64,000 nt of DNA from Melioribacteraceae bacterium (GTDB lineage: Bacteria; Bacteroidota; Ignavibacteria; Ignavibacteriales; Melioribacteraceae), in NCBI GenBank assembly GCA_015493615.1, contig WGCV01000047.1:1-64000 (forward strand), given 5' to 3'. Of the stretch, positions 24,617-33,630 are shown in pieces (the first letter of the stretch is position 1; each line of letters starts with the position of its first letter). The notes beneath the pieces were generated by a model. It saw only the letters and a program-made list of their open reading frames with translations, was not told the DNA's origin and did not search any database. The position numbers and the translations under genes were made by a program.

Positions 24617-25597
24617 ATGGCTGAAGTATTATCACAGCAAGAGATAGATGAACTTCTATCGAATATGAAAAGCGGCGACGAGGTCGAAGAAGGAGTTTCC
24701 GTCGATAAGGAAATAGTCCCCTTTGATTTTCGTCTGCCGAACAGAATTTCAAAGCTGCAGCTTAGAACGTTGAGGAATATCCACGAGAACTTTGCCGAGG
24801 CGTTCAGTTCCTATCTGATGTCAAAATTGCAGACGATAATTAATATCAATGTAATAACGGTTGATCAGATTTATTACAGTGAATATGTATTGTCGGTTTC
24901 GAATCCTGCGGCATTATTTATCTTCCAAATTAAGAATACCGACATTCGCGGTATTTTGGAATTGAGTCCCGAGCTGGCAATTACTTTGGTTGACAGACTG
25001 CTCGGAGGCACCGGAGAAAACACCAAGCAATCCAAAGCGATTACGCCGATTGAACAGAGCGTTTTAAGCGATATCGTGGGACGGGTGCTAAACGAATTGG
25101 GAAAAGCCTGGTCGATAATCGATAATTTTCAGTTTGATTTGGACCGCTTTGAACCCGATATAGATTTTGCCCAGATTACATCACAGAGTGAAAGCGTACT
25201 TTTAATAACATTTGAAATATTTATCGGGGAAGATTCTTTTCTGATGAATGTGGCGTTTGCCACTTACGCATTTGACACGATTCTTTCCAAACTGTCGAGC
25301 CAGAATTTATCGACTATTCGTCCGGTAAAATATCTCGGTACGACGGCGAGGGAAATCGTAACAGGGCAGTTGAAAGCGACAAAATTGAACGTAAGCGTAG
25401 AGTTCGGTAGAACGCAGCTGACTTTGGAGCAGGTACAAGAATTACAAAACGGAGATATTATCATTCTTGAAAATAAAGTCGGCTCCGAGGTAGTTGCAAA
25501 GGTGGAAGGAAAGCCCTATTTCTTAGCTGTTCCGGGGATTTCAAACGATAATAAAGCAATTAAAGTAGTAAAAAGAATTGAAGATAAGGAGATATAA
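24617..25597 (+). CDS. fliM: Flagellar motor switch protein FliM
   Basis: 326 residues. The N-terminal CheY-P-binding peptide is clear (LSQQEIDELLSN, residues 5-16). The middle CheC-like domain (GILELSPELAITLVDRLLGGTG) and the C-terminal SpoA domain (LNVSVEFGRTQLTLEQVQELQNGDII) follow. FliM lies between FliG and FliN in the C ring and turns CheY-P binding into a switch of rotation. The peptide resembles the CheZ tail encoded at 6544-6573. Confidence 0.96.
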   Translation: MAEVLSQQEIDELLSNMKSGDEVEEGVSVDKEIVPFDFRLPNRISKLQLRTLRNIHENFAEAFSSYLMSKLQTIININVITVDQIYYSEYVLSVSNPAALFIFQIKNTDIRGILELSPELAITLVDRLLGGTGENTKQSKAITPIEQSVLSDIVGRVLNELGKAWSIIDNFQFDLDRFEPDIDFAQITSQSESVLLITFEIFIGEDSFLMNVAFATYAFDTILSKLSSQNLSTIRPVKYLGTTAREIVTGQLKATKLNVSVEFGRTQLTLEQVQELQNGDIIILENKVGSEVVAKVEGKPYFLAVPGISNDNKAIKVVKRIEDKEI

Positions 25598-26023
25598 ATG
25601 AGCGACGATATTGAAAATGGCGGTCAGAACTTAGACGATTTGGCAAGTCAGATTGCCGGTGAAGGCGGCGGAGATTCCTCTTCGTCGGGAGACGAAATTT
25701 TAGGAAGCGTAGCCGATTTCCCGGAATTCGACGATTCTTTGCCAAGCTCAATTGCCGGAAACGATAAGCTTTCAATGCTTAAAGATTTGAAGCTGAATGT
25801 TTTTATTGAATTGGGCAGAACAAAAATGGAAATCAAAGATATTCTGGATTTGGAACGCGGCTATGTTATTGAGCTTGACAAACTTGCCAGCGAACCGGTG
25901 GACGTTTTTGTGAACAACAAAAAAATAGCCGAAGGGGAAGTGGTTGTAATAGACAAACATTTCGGTATAAGAATTACGAACCTTGTTTCGGCTGAGCAGA
26001 GAATACAAGGCATTCAGCAGTGA
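25598..26023 (+). CDS. fliN: Flagellar motor switch protein FliN
   Basis: 141 residues. About 55 Gly/Ser/Asp-rich residues precede the SpoA domain (LKLNVFIELGRTKMEIKDIL, YVIELDKLASEPVDVFVNNK, AEGEVVVIDKHFGIRITNLV), the FliN core at the base of the C ring, which also docks FliH. It starts immediately after the fliM stop, and its end overlaps the fliO start. Confidence 0.95.
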   Translation: MSDDIENGGQNLDDLASQIAGEGGGDSSSSGDEILGSVADFPEFDDSLPSSIAGNDKLSMLKDLKLNVFIELGRTKMEIKDILDLERGYVIELDKLASEPVDVFVNNKKIAEGEVVVIDKHFGIRITNLVSAEQRIQGIQQ

Positions 26024-26364
26024 GCAGCGGCGATATAGTATATATTTTTATTGTTCTCGTTCTTTTGCTCGCTTCGGTTTACGTTGTTCTCTATTTTATG
26101 AAAAAAATGATGTTCAAGTTCGAGGGAGGGAAAGGTAATCAAATCCCTATTTCCGTTGTCGCAGTTAAAGGGATTCTGCCCAAGCGGTATGTTTCCGTTG
26201 TAAAAGTTTTGGATAACTACTATGTGCTCGGAATAAGCGATTCGAACATTACGCTGTTAGATAAAGCGGACGCCGAAGCGATTAAAGATTACGACTCTCT
26301 GCAATCGGACGACGTAAATATGAGATTCGCAGATTTCTTGAAAAAGAGCTTGAAGAAAAAATGA
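26020..26364 (+). CDS. fliO: Flagellar export apparatus protein FliO
   Basis: 114 residues from GTG 26020, which overlaps the fliN stop. There is one N-terminal membrane segment (about 6-28) followed by a cytoplasmic SH3-like domain (ISVVAVKGILPKRYVSVVKVLDNYYVLGISDSNITLLDKA), the usual FliO plan. FliO helps assemble the FliP ring. The family is poorly conserved; position between fliN and fliP supports the call strongly. Confidence 0.85.
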   Translation: MSSGDIVYIFIVLVLLLASVYVVLYFMKKMMFKFEGGKGNQIPISVVAVKGILPKRYVSVVKVLDNYYVLGISDSNITLLDKADAEAIKDYDSLQSDDVNMRFADFLKKSLKKK

Positions 26365-27140
26365 AGAAAACTATTTTCATAATATTGACGGCTTTTTTTT
26401 TATTCGCATTCGCAAATGAAAATTATGCGCAGAATGCCCCAAAACAGAAGGTCGGGCAAACTATAACTCTTCCTAATGTCGGAATTACTTTCGGCAACGG
26501 AAAAAGCACAGATAACGTTTCCACAACTTTGGAACTGCTGCTTCTTTTAACTGTTCTGTCGCTTGCCCCTTCAATACTGATTATGACAACATCCTTTTTA
26601 AGGATTATTATTGTTTTTAATTTTCTGAAAACGGCGCTCGGAACCATGCAGAGTCCGCCTAACCAGTTGCTGGCGGGAATAGCGCTTTTCATAACTTTTT
26701 ATATTATGGCGCCGACTTGGAATAAGGTTTACGACGACGCCGTTAAGCCATACATGGCGAAGGAGATTTCAATCGATTCGGCGTACACTGCCGGAATGGA
26801 GCCGGTCAGAGATTTTATGTTTCGTAATGTTCGGGATGAAGATCTTGAACTTTTTCTCGGTATGGCTCACATGAACAAACCCGCAACAAGAAAGGAACTC
26901 CCGACGTATGTTCTGATTCCGGCATTTGTAGTAGGGGAACTGCGAGCCGGTTTTGTGATAGGATTTTTCCTGTTTGTTCCTTTTGTGATGATGGATATGA
27001 TTATCGCGAGTATTTTAATGTCAATGGGAATGATGATGCTGCCCCCGACTCTGATATCGATGCCGTTTAAAATTCTTCTCTTCATATTGGTGAACGGGTG
27101 GGATTTAATTATTTCATCATTGGTTAGGAGTTTTCAATGA
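26361..27140 (+). CDS. fliP: Flagellar export gate protein FliP
   Basis: 259 residues with a cleavable signal peptide (about 1-23, ending NYAQ) followed by four membrane segments. Signatures are LAPSILIMTTSFLRIIIVFNFLKTALGTMQSPPNQLL and FVVGELRAGFVIGFFLFVPFVMMDMIIASILMSMGMMMLPP (both quoted in outline as the two FliP hallmarks). It forms the core of the export gate with FliQ and FliR. ATGA overlap with fliO, and its end overlaps fliQ. Confidence 0.96.
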   Translation: MKKTIFIILTAFFLFAFANENYAQNAPKQKVGQTITLPNVGITFGNGKSTDNVSTTLELLLLLTVLSLAPSILIMTTSFLRIIIVFNFLKTALGTMQSPPNQLLAGIALFITFYIMAPTWNKVYDDAVKPYMAKEISIDSAYTAGMEPVRDFMFRNVRDEDLELFLGMAHMNKPATRKELPTYVLIPAFVVGELRAGFVIGFFLFVPFVMMDMIIASILMSMGMMMLPPTLISMPFKILLFILVNGWDLIISSLVRSFQ

Positions 27141-27406
27141 ATCTCGATTTAGTAATAAGTTTATTAACCGATGCTTTTTATACGGTGCTGATAATACTGC
27201 TCCCGATATTGGGCGCCGGGCTTATCGTCGGAATTATAATCTCAATTTTTCAGGCTGCGACTTCAATTCAGGAAATGACGCTTACTTTCGTTCCTAAAAT
27301 AATTATTACGGCGGTAGTATTGATTTTAATGCTTCCTTTTATGGCTCATAAAATGATAGCCTTTACAAAAGAAGTGTTTGATCTGATGATAACTGTGGTA
27401 AAATAA
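27137..27406 (+). CDS. fliQ: Flagellar export gate protein FliQ
   Basis: 89 residues, two membrane helices. The family motif GLIVGIIISIFQAATSIQEM and the following LTFVPKI lie between the helices. It is part of the FliPQR gate. It overlaps fliP by ATGA and fliR by one base, the compact arrangement typical of this set. Confidence 0.95.
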   Translation: MNLDLVISLLTDAFYTVLIILLPILGAGLIVGIIISIFQAATSIQEMTLTFVPKIIITAVVLILMLPFMAHKMIAFTKEVFDLMITVVK

Positions 27407-28182
27407 TGAACGTTCTGGTTTCGGATTTCGTCGTCGGCGTATTGATGTTCCTGAGAATTGTCAGTTTGTTTTTTATCGCTCCGATTTTCAGCAACCAGGC
27501 GGTGCCCAAATATTTAAGATTATTGCTTGCGCTTGCAATTACGTATATAGTTTTTCTTACCGCGCCGGCAAAGCTTAATTTCGATTTTCAGAACAATTTG
27601 ACGCTCCTTTTCTTCATGGGAATTAAGGAAATAATTACCGGCGTTATAATGGGATTTATGCTCAATTTTGTTTTCTATGCGTTATCATTGGCGGGGTATT
27701 TACTCAGTCGCGAAATCGGTTTGATGATGGCGAATATGTTTGATTCGAGCGCGCAGAATCAGGATAATATTATGGGAGTTCTTTTTGTTTTCCTCGGCTT
27801 GATAATCTTTCTGATTATAGGCGGGCATGAGTATATTATCAAAAGCGTTGTATATTCGTTCCAATTTATTCCGCTCGGCAAGTTTACCTTCAACGGTTCC
27901 GTACTACAGTTATTTATTAAATATTCCGCCGCAATATTTGTGTTATCGGTAAAAATCGCTTCGCCGTTAATTGTGGCGTTCTTTTTCGTTCATGTTGCAA
28001 GCGGAATAATTTCAAGAGTGAGTCCCTCGTTTCAGGTTTTTTTTGTTTTACTTCCGCTGAAGTTGGGACTGGGCTTATTTCTGATGTTTTTAATGATTCC
28101 GGTATTTGCATTTTCAATCAGAGATATTCTATCCGGCTATGAAGATAAATTATACGAACTGTTAAAATTAATGGCGCAATAA
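27406..28182 (+). CDS. fliR: Flagellar export gate protein FliR
   Basis: 258 residues with about six hydrophobic segments. The N-terminal region has RIVSLFFIAPIFSNQAVPKYLRLLLAL-type FliR sequence, the middle has LAGYLLSREIGLMMANMFD, and the C-terminal part ends in an amphipathic tail. It completes the FliP5-Q4-R1 gate. flhB follows after 12 bases. Confidence 0.93.
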   Translation: MNVLVSDFVVGVLMFLRIVSLFFIAPIFSNQAVPKYLRLLLALAITYIVFLTAPAKLNFDFQNNLTLLFFMGIKEIITGVIMGFMLNFVFYALSLAGYLLSREIGLMMANMFDSSAQNQDNIMGVLFVFLGLIIFLIIGGHEYIIKSVVYSFQFIPLGKFTFNGSVLQLFIKYSAAIFVLSVKIASPLIVAFFFVHVASGIISRVSPSFQVFFVLLPLKLGLGLFLMFLMIPVFAFSIRDILSGYEDKLYELLKLMAQ

Positions 28183-28194
28183 AAAGAGTGGGAA

Positions 28195-29280
28195 ATGGCA
28201 AAGGAAGCTGACGGACAAGAAAAGACCGAACAACCAACCGAGAAGAAACTGAGCGACGCTCGGGATAAAGGTCAGGCTCCTAAGAGTATGGAGGTTAATT
28301 CTCTCGGAATTTTCTTTTTCGGGATAATTATCATTTATCTCTTCCGCGGAATGATTAGCAAGGATATTGCGCGAATGACGATAATGGTCTTCAGTTCGCT
28401 TGACAAGCTGACATTAAATGTTGATTTACTGCAGGTTTACGCTGTAAGCACAATGCTTTTTTATCTTAAAGTGCTTGCTCCTTTTTTTATTGTTCTGGTT
28501 ATAGTTGCGCTTGCGGTCGGATTTGGCCAAGTCGGGATTCGTCTTTCCCCGAAGGCGCTTATGCCGAAGTTCTCCAAGTTAAATCCGCTGAAAGGATTTA
28601 AATCGAAATTTTTCTCCATGGAGCCTGTGGTTGAGTCGATAAAAAACCTGATTAAAGTAGTCGTAGTCGGAATGGTATCCTACTGGCTGCTGAGCGATTT
28701 AATCCTAAATTCCGTCAACCTCGTAAGATTATCCGTCCCGGAAATTGTTACATATATGACTGACAATATCAGCTCCTTTCTTTGGGAAATTTCCGCCGTT
28801 TATCTCGTAATTGCCGCCGCTGATTTTGTTTATCAAAAATATAAGTTTAAAGAAGATATGAAGATGACAAAACAGGAAGTTAAGGAGGAAAATAAAAATA
28901 CCGAAGGCGACCCCCACACAAAAGGAAGGATAAAATCCAAACAGATGGAAATGGCACAGCGGAGAATGATGGCGGATGTTCCGACTGCGGATGTCGTTAT
29001 AACAAACCCGACTCACTTTGCCGTGGCGCTGAAATATGAGATGGGTTCGCAAGGCGCTCCTAAGGTTGTTGCGAAAGGCGCCGACAGAGTGGCGCAAAAA
29101 ATTAAGGAGATTGCCAAAGAGAACGGAGTGCCGCTGCACGAGAACGTAATGTTGGCACGGGCTTTGTATAAGTCTTGTGAGGTCGGGGAGGAAATTCCCG
29201 CCACATTATTTAAAGCCGTCGCCGAAGTTTTGGCGTATGTATTTAAACTAAAAAATAAGAAGAAAAAATCAATTGTATAA
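28195..29280 (+). CDS. flhB: Flagellar export switch protein FlhB
   Basis: 361 residues. The start has the usual GQEKTEQPTEKKLSDAR-D-KGQ sequence, then four membrane segments. The cytoplasmic domain carries the autocleavage site NPTH (N271-P272 in VVITNPTHFAVALKYE). Cleavage and contact with the FliK C-domain change export from rod/hook to filament substrates. GKVKLTL-type FliK core and this domain are therefore expected to interact. It lies between fliR and flhA. Confidence 0.96.
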   Translation: MAKEADGQEKTEQPTEKKLSDARDKGQAPKSMEVNSLGIFFFGIIIIYLFRGMISKDIARMTIMVFSSLDKLTLNVDLLQVYAVSTMLFYLKVLAPFFIVLVIVALAVGFGQVGIRLSPKALMPKFSKLNPLKGFKSKFFSMEPVVESIKNLIKVVVVGMVSYWLLSDLILNSVNLVRLSVPEIVTYMTDNISSFLWEISAVYLVIAAADFVYQKYKFKEDMKMTKQEVKEENKNTEGDPHTKGRIKSKQMEMAQRRMMADVPTADVVITNPTHFAVALKYEMGSQGAPKVVAKGADRVAQKIKEIAKENGVPLHENVMLARALYKSCEVGEEIPATLFKAVAEVLAYVFKLKNKKKKSIV

Positions 29281-29283
29281 CGG

Positions 29284-31323
29284 ATGAAGAAATTTTTTGA
29301 AAATACGGATATAGTTTTTGCTTTCGGAGTTCTGTTAATATTATCATTGATGATATTACCTTTGCCTCCGTTTATTCTTGATTTTCTTCTCTCAATAAAT
29401 ATTTCCTTAGCGCTGTTGGTTCTTGTGGTTTCAATCTATATCAAGCGTCCGCTTGATTTATCTATTTTTCCCGGACTTTTGCTTATTCTTACTCTTTTCC
29501 GGCTCGGACTGAACATAAGCTCAACAAGATTGATTTTGCTCAACGGCTATGCCGGAAAAATAATCGAGACTTTCGGCTCGTTTGTCGTAGGGGGAAGTTA
29601 TGTGGTCGGTTTTATTATCTTCCTAATTCTTTTGATTATTGAGTTTATCGTAATCGTTAAAGGCGCTACGCGTATTTCCGAAGTGGCGGCAAGATTTACC
29701 TTGGACGCAATGCCGGGCAAGCAGATGGCGATTGACGCCGACCTTAACAGCGGATTGATAAACGAAGATCAGGCGCGAGAACGAAGAGACCAAATAAGGC
29801 GTGAAGCAGAGTTCTTCGGTGCAATGGACGGAGCAAGTAAGTTTGTAAAAGGTGATGCAATTGCCGGATTGATTATTACTTCAATTAATATTATCGGCGG
29901 ACTTGTAATAGGCGTGATGCAGCTGGGAATGCCGATAACCGACGCGCTCCACACTTACACAATTTTAACTATCGGCGACGGACTTGTTTCTCAGATACCG
30001 GCTTTGATTATCTCGGTTTCCACCGGAATGGTGGTAACAAAAGATTCCGACGACAGCTCGATGGATTCCAAGTTCAAATTGCAGATGTTCAGCAATCCGC
30101 GTGTGCTCGGAGTTGTTGGGGCGGCTGTTTTCCTTTTTGCGTTTATTCCGGGAATGCCTACGCTTCCCTTCCTTTTTGTCGGGTTATCCGGAGGCGCGGC
30201 TTCGTTTTTCGTAAATAAAAAGAAGAATGAAGAACAAATTGAAGAAATTATCGATGAGGAAGAAGAGACCGAAGAGCCGGAAGAAAAAGTTGAAGAATAC
30301 CTCCAGGTTGATCCGATAGAAATTGAAATCGGTTACGGGTTAATCTCGCTCGTTGATGAAAATCTCGGCGGAAATTTGTTCCAGAAGATTTCTTCCACAA
30401 GAAAATATATCGCTCTTGAATATGGCGTTTTGGTTCCGCCCGTCAGGGTGCGGGATAATCTGCAGCTTAATCCGAATGAATATATAATTAAAATTAAAGG
30501 AAATATTGTCTCGAAATATGAGATATTCAGCGACAGATATCTTGCTATGAATCCAGGAATGGTTGACGGGGATATCAGCGGCGTTCCCACGCGCGATCCC
30601 GCCTTCGGTTTGGACGCGTACTGGATTACCGAATCGGAAAAAGAGAAGGCGGAGCTTGCGGGCTACACGGTTGTCGATAGTATTTCCGTGCTTTCGACTC
30701 ATCTGCAGGAAACAATTAAAAAGCACTTCGATAAAATACTTACGAGGCAATCGGTTAAGCAGCTTCTTGAAAATCTTAAGAAAGATTATCCCGCGGTAAT
30801 CGAAGATATAAATCCCGAATTACTTCCGCTCGGAACAATACAAAAAGTTTTACAGAATTTATTGAAAGAACAAATCCCGATTAAGGACTTGGTTCAGATA
30901 CTCGAATCGTTAATCGATTATTCAAAAGTTACGAAGAATATCGACGTACTTACGGAATATGTGCGCCACTCGCTCGGTGAAACAATCGCCAATCTGTACA
31001 AAGACCAAAACGGAATTATACACGCCGTTTCGATTGGCGGAAATCTTGAATCGTTCATAACAAACGCATTGCAGAATTCAAATAATTCTACGCAGACTTT
31101 AGGCTTAAGTCCGGAAATGCTGCGAAAACTGAATGAAGAAATTGATAACTGGATAATGAAATTCCGCGAGTTCGGCTACATTCCGGTATTTATGACGTCG
31201 GCGACTATCCGTCCCTATTTTTACAGACTGATTAATTCGACATTCCCGGAAGCGATTGTGCTTTCATATACGGAATTGCCTGCTGATGTAGAAGCTGAAT
31301 TTTTGGGAAAATTAGAGATCTAA
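29284..31323 (+). CDS. flhA: Flagellar export protein FlhA
   Basis: 679 residues. The N-terminal half has about eight membrane segments and the FHIPEP region (RFTLDAMPGKQMAIDADLNSG, then EAEFFGAMDGASKFVKGDAIAG), a family hallmark. An acidic linker (about 317-340, Glu-rich) leads to the cytoplasmic ring domain that docks chaperone-substrate complexes. It powers export with the proton gradient. It is followed 4 bases later by flhF. Confidence 0.96.
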   Translation: MKKFFENTDIVFAFGVLLILSLMILPLPPFILDFLLSINISLALLVLVVSIYIKRPLDLSIFPGLLLILTLFRLGLNISSTRLILLNGYAGKIIETFGSFVVGGSYVVGFIIFLILLIIEFIVIVKGATRISEVAARFTLDAMPGKQMAIDADLNSGLINEDQARERRDQIRREAEFFGAMDGASKFVKGDAIAGLIITSINIIGGLVIGVMQLGMPITDALHTYTILTIGDGLVSQIPALIISVSTGMVVTKDSDDSSMDSKFKLQMFSNPRVLGVVGAAVFLFAFIPGMPTLPFLFVGLSGGAASFFVNKKKNEEQIEEIIDEEEETEEPEEKVEEYLQVDPIEIEIGYGLISLVDENLGGNLFQKISSTRKYIALEYGVLVPPVRVRDNLQLNPNEYIIKIKGNIVSKYEIFSDRYLAMNPGMVDGDISGVPTRDPAFGLDAYWITESEKEKAELAGYTVVDSISVLSTHLQETIKKHFDKILTRQSVKQLLENLKKDYPAVIEDINPELLPLGTIQKVLQNLLKEQIPIKDLVQILESLIDYSKVTKNIDVLTEYVRHSLGETIANLYKDQNGIIHAVSIGGNLESFITNALQNSNNSTQTLGLSPEMLRKLNEEIDNWIMKFREFGYIPVFMTSATIRPYFYRLINSTFPEAIVLSYTELPADVEAEFLGKLEI

Positions 31324-31327
31324 AATT

Positions 31328-32449
31328 ATGAAGATAAAGAAGTTTGTCGGTTTTTCTCTTAAGGAAGCCACCGAGAGGATGAAATCCGCGCTCGGCGAAG
31401 ACGCCGTTATTCTAAGCTCTAAAGTTTATGAAGACAGGGAAAAGTTCGGGAAGAGAAAACTGTTCGAGATAACAGCCGGAATAGAAGATGAGGAGCCCGA
31501 AGAAATTCTGACGCGGAACTCCGAATCAAAGGTGGAGAAAGCCCCCGATTTCGAGACCGAGTTAAAAAAACTTACCGATAAAATTTATAAACAGAAGCAG
31601 ACTTCTCCGGCAAAGAAAGCGAATCTTGTCGATATTAAAATCGGCGATGATGAACCGTCGTTCAAAAATGAAATAGCCGAGATAAAAGAGATGCTGCTTC
31701 AGCATGACGTAGAACCCGCGTTGGTAAATGTTATAGTTAAAAAACTTTCCGCGGATATTGATTTGATGTCGGCGGATAACTTGGACGAACAGCTGAGAGA
31801 GATTATCGCCTCGCTTATCAAGACGGAAAGTTTTTCGATTGACAAAGGGGAAGGTCCTAAAGTTATTACGCTTGTAGGTCCAACGGGAGTTGGGAAAACA
31901 ACGTGCATCGCCAAGCTGGCTTTAATATCGAAAATACTCCATAAACTTGACGTCGGCTTAATTTCGATTGACACATACAGACTCGGCGCGCTGGATCAGC
32001 TCAGAATCTTTTCGGAAGTCAGCGCAATCGATTTTTTAGTCGCTTACGAACCGAACGATATTAAAAAGTTCTTAAAGAAATTTTCGCATAAAGATTTGAT
32101 TTTTATCGACACGGTCGGGCGAAGTCAGAAGAACAGTTTATTATTGAATGATATTCAAAAATTCCTTGACGCGGCAAAAAGCGACGAAATATATTTGGTT
32201 TTGAGCGCGACAAGTTCGACAAAGAACCTGATAGATATTGCGGACAAGTTCAAAATGTTTAATTACACGGGATTTGTTTTTACAAAGTTGGATGAGTCGG
32301 TAACATTCGGAAATTTATTGAATCTCTCTTCAAAATATGACGAGCCGATTAAGTATTTGACAAACGGACAGGTAATCCCCGACGATATAATAGCCGCGGA
32401 CGCCGATTTTATTTCCAACGTAATTGTAAGCGGGAAGCTCACAGGATGA
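31328..32449 (+). CDS. flhF: SRP-type GTPase FlhF
   Basis: 373 residues. The N-terminal B domain starts KIKKFVGFSLKEATERMKSALGEDAVILSSK, typical of FlhF. The NG GTPase has G1 LVGPTGVGKTTCIAKLA, SIDTYRLGALDQLRIF, G3 IDTVGRSQKN and G4 FTKLDES. FlhF places and starts the flagellum at the cell pole in many bacteria. Its regulator FlhG is encoded next, with ATGA overlap. Confidence 0.95.
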   Translation: MKIKKFVGFSLKEATERMKSALGEDAVILSSKVYEDREKFGKRKLFEITAGIEDEEPEEILTRNSESKVEKAPDFETELKKLTDKIYKQKQTSPAKKANLVDIKIGDDEPSFKNEIAEIKEMLLQHDVEPALVNVIVKKLSADIDLMSADNLDEQLREIIASLIKTESFSIDKGEGPKVITLVGPTGVGKTTCIAKLALISKILHKLDVGLISIDTYRLGALDQLRIFSEVSAIDFLVAYEPNDIKKFLKKFSHKDLIFIDTVGRSQKNSLLLNDIQKFLDAAKSDEIYLVLSATSSTKNLIDIADKFKMFNYTGFVFTKLDESVTFGNLLNLSSKYDEPIKYLTNGQVIPDDIIAADADFISNVIVSGKLTG

Positions 32450-33273
32450 TAGGGCAGGCGCAGCGAATATCGGAATTAAGCCGTGCGGCGTTACCGCACA
32501 CAAGGCGAAATCACACTCCGGTTTTGGCGTTCACTTCGGGCAAAGGGGGAACCGGCAAATCTTTCATGTCGCTGAATACGGCGTATGCGTTGTCGGAACT
32601 CGGGAAAAAAGTTTTACTGATTGATTTTGACATAAACTTCGCCGCCCAGCATATTCTTGTCGATGTTTTGCCCGAATATTCCTTAAGCGATTATCTGCAA
32701 AGAAAAATCGGGATCGAAGAAGCAATTTATGAATTCGGTCCCAACTTGGAGTTTATTTTCGGCGAATCGGGAGTAAGGGAAGCTGATTTAACACCGACGG
32801 TTATTAGTAAATTATTTCTCGATGTCGATTCTCTTGACCGGCAATATGATTTTATCATTATCGATACCGCCGCCGGGGGCGGGGAACAAGTTTTGTCCGT
32901 TTTGAAAAAATCGGATATTCAGATAGTGGTGGCAAATCCGGAACCGACCGCGGTTATGGACGCCTACGTCATCGTTAAGCTGATGCTGAAGTACGGAATA
33001 ACTTCCGATTCAAAATTTGTTATTGTTAACAAAGCAAATAATCTTGAGGAAGGGGAAATAGCTTACCGCAATATTAATGCCGCCGTTAAGAATTTTCTAA
33101 AGGTAGAAGTTCCTTTACTCGGGATAATTCTTGATTCTGATGAAATTAAAAGAAGTTCATTTTCTCAGCGGATTTTTCTTAAAGAAATGAAGGGAAACAG
33201 CGAAGCGGCGCGCATAAAAGAAATTGCACGAAAATTACTTAAAATTAAACAGCTGGCGAATAGTAACCAATAA
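32446..33273 (+). CDS. flhG: MinD-like ATPase FlhG/FleN
   Basis: 275 residues. A short N-terminal extension with GQAQRISEL resembles the FlhG segment that stimulates the FlhF GTPase. The MinD-like fold has the deviant Walker A SGKGGTGKS and LLIDFDINFAAQHILVD. The C-terminal part should carry the membrane-binding helix. FlhG limits flagellar number, and in several species also acts on the sigma-54 activator, which would fit the FlgR encoded at 1170. Confidence 0.93.
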   Translation: MIGQAQRISELSRAALPHTRRNHTPVLAFTSGKGGTGKSFMSLNTAYALSELGKKVLLIDFDINFAAQHILVDVLPEYSLSDYLQRKIGIEEAIYEFGPNLEFIFGESGVREADLTPTVISKLFLDVDSLDRQYDFIIIDTAAGGGEQVLSVLKKSDIQIVVANPEPTAVMDAYVIVKLMLKYGITSDSKFVIVNKANNLEEGEIAYRNINAAVKNFLKVEVPLLGIILDSDEIKRSSFSQRIFLKEMKGNSEAARIKEIARKLLKIKQLANSNQ

Positions 33274-33348
33274 AATTTTCTTCTCGTTTTTTATCAAAAA
33301 AAAACATACCTTTTTTTATCAAAAATCAAATTTCTTTGTTTTTTGTCT

Positions 33349-33364
33349 TGGTATATTCTTTGTA
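33349..33364 (+). promoter_or_regulatory. Possible sigma-54 promoter of the fliA operon
   Basis: TGGTATATTCTTTGTA has TGG and TTG correctly spaced (first G of GG to the -12 G is 12 bases), but two consensus C positions are T. Predicted +1 is about 33375, 13 bases before ATG 33388. The 114-base gap before it (33274-33387) holds only AT-rich sequence with T-runs. Confidence 0.5.
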
Positions 33365-33387
33365 ATAACAATTACAAGGAGAATAGT

Positions 33388-33630
33388 ATGAATAAAATAG
33401 TTCTAAATTTCGGTTTGCTTGTTTTTTTTCTGTCGATGATGTTTTTCAGCGCGCAGAATTTACCTGTGTTGGATGTTCTATTGCGTTCATTCGCTCTTTT
33501 TATTGTTGTTACAGTAATGACCGCCATACTGGTCATGGTCTTTTTTAAATCGGTTGGAAAAGCCATTTATAAAAAAGCCGTACAAAAACAGGAATCACTT
33601 ATGATGGGAAACGATAGTAATGAACACTAA
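33388..33630 (+). CDS. Small two-helix membrane protein upstream of fliA
   Basis: 80 residues from ATG 33388, preceded by AAGGAGA at a good distance; a longer frame to 33343 is excluded by the predicted promoter. There are two hydrophobic segments (about 6-24 and 32-54) and a charged C-terminus (KAVQKQESLMMGNDSNEH). I do not recognise a family. It overlaps the start of fliA by 11 bases, so the two are co-translated. It may simply be a lead gene of the operon or a small membrane regulator of FliA or the export gate. Confidence 0.7.
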   Translation: MNKIVLNFGLLVFFLSMMFFSAQNLPVLDVLLRSFALFIVVTVMTAILVMVFFKSVGKAIYKKAVQKQESLMMGNDSNEH

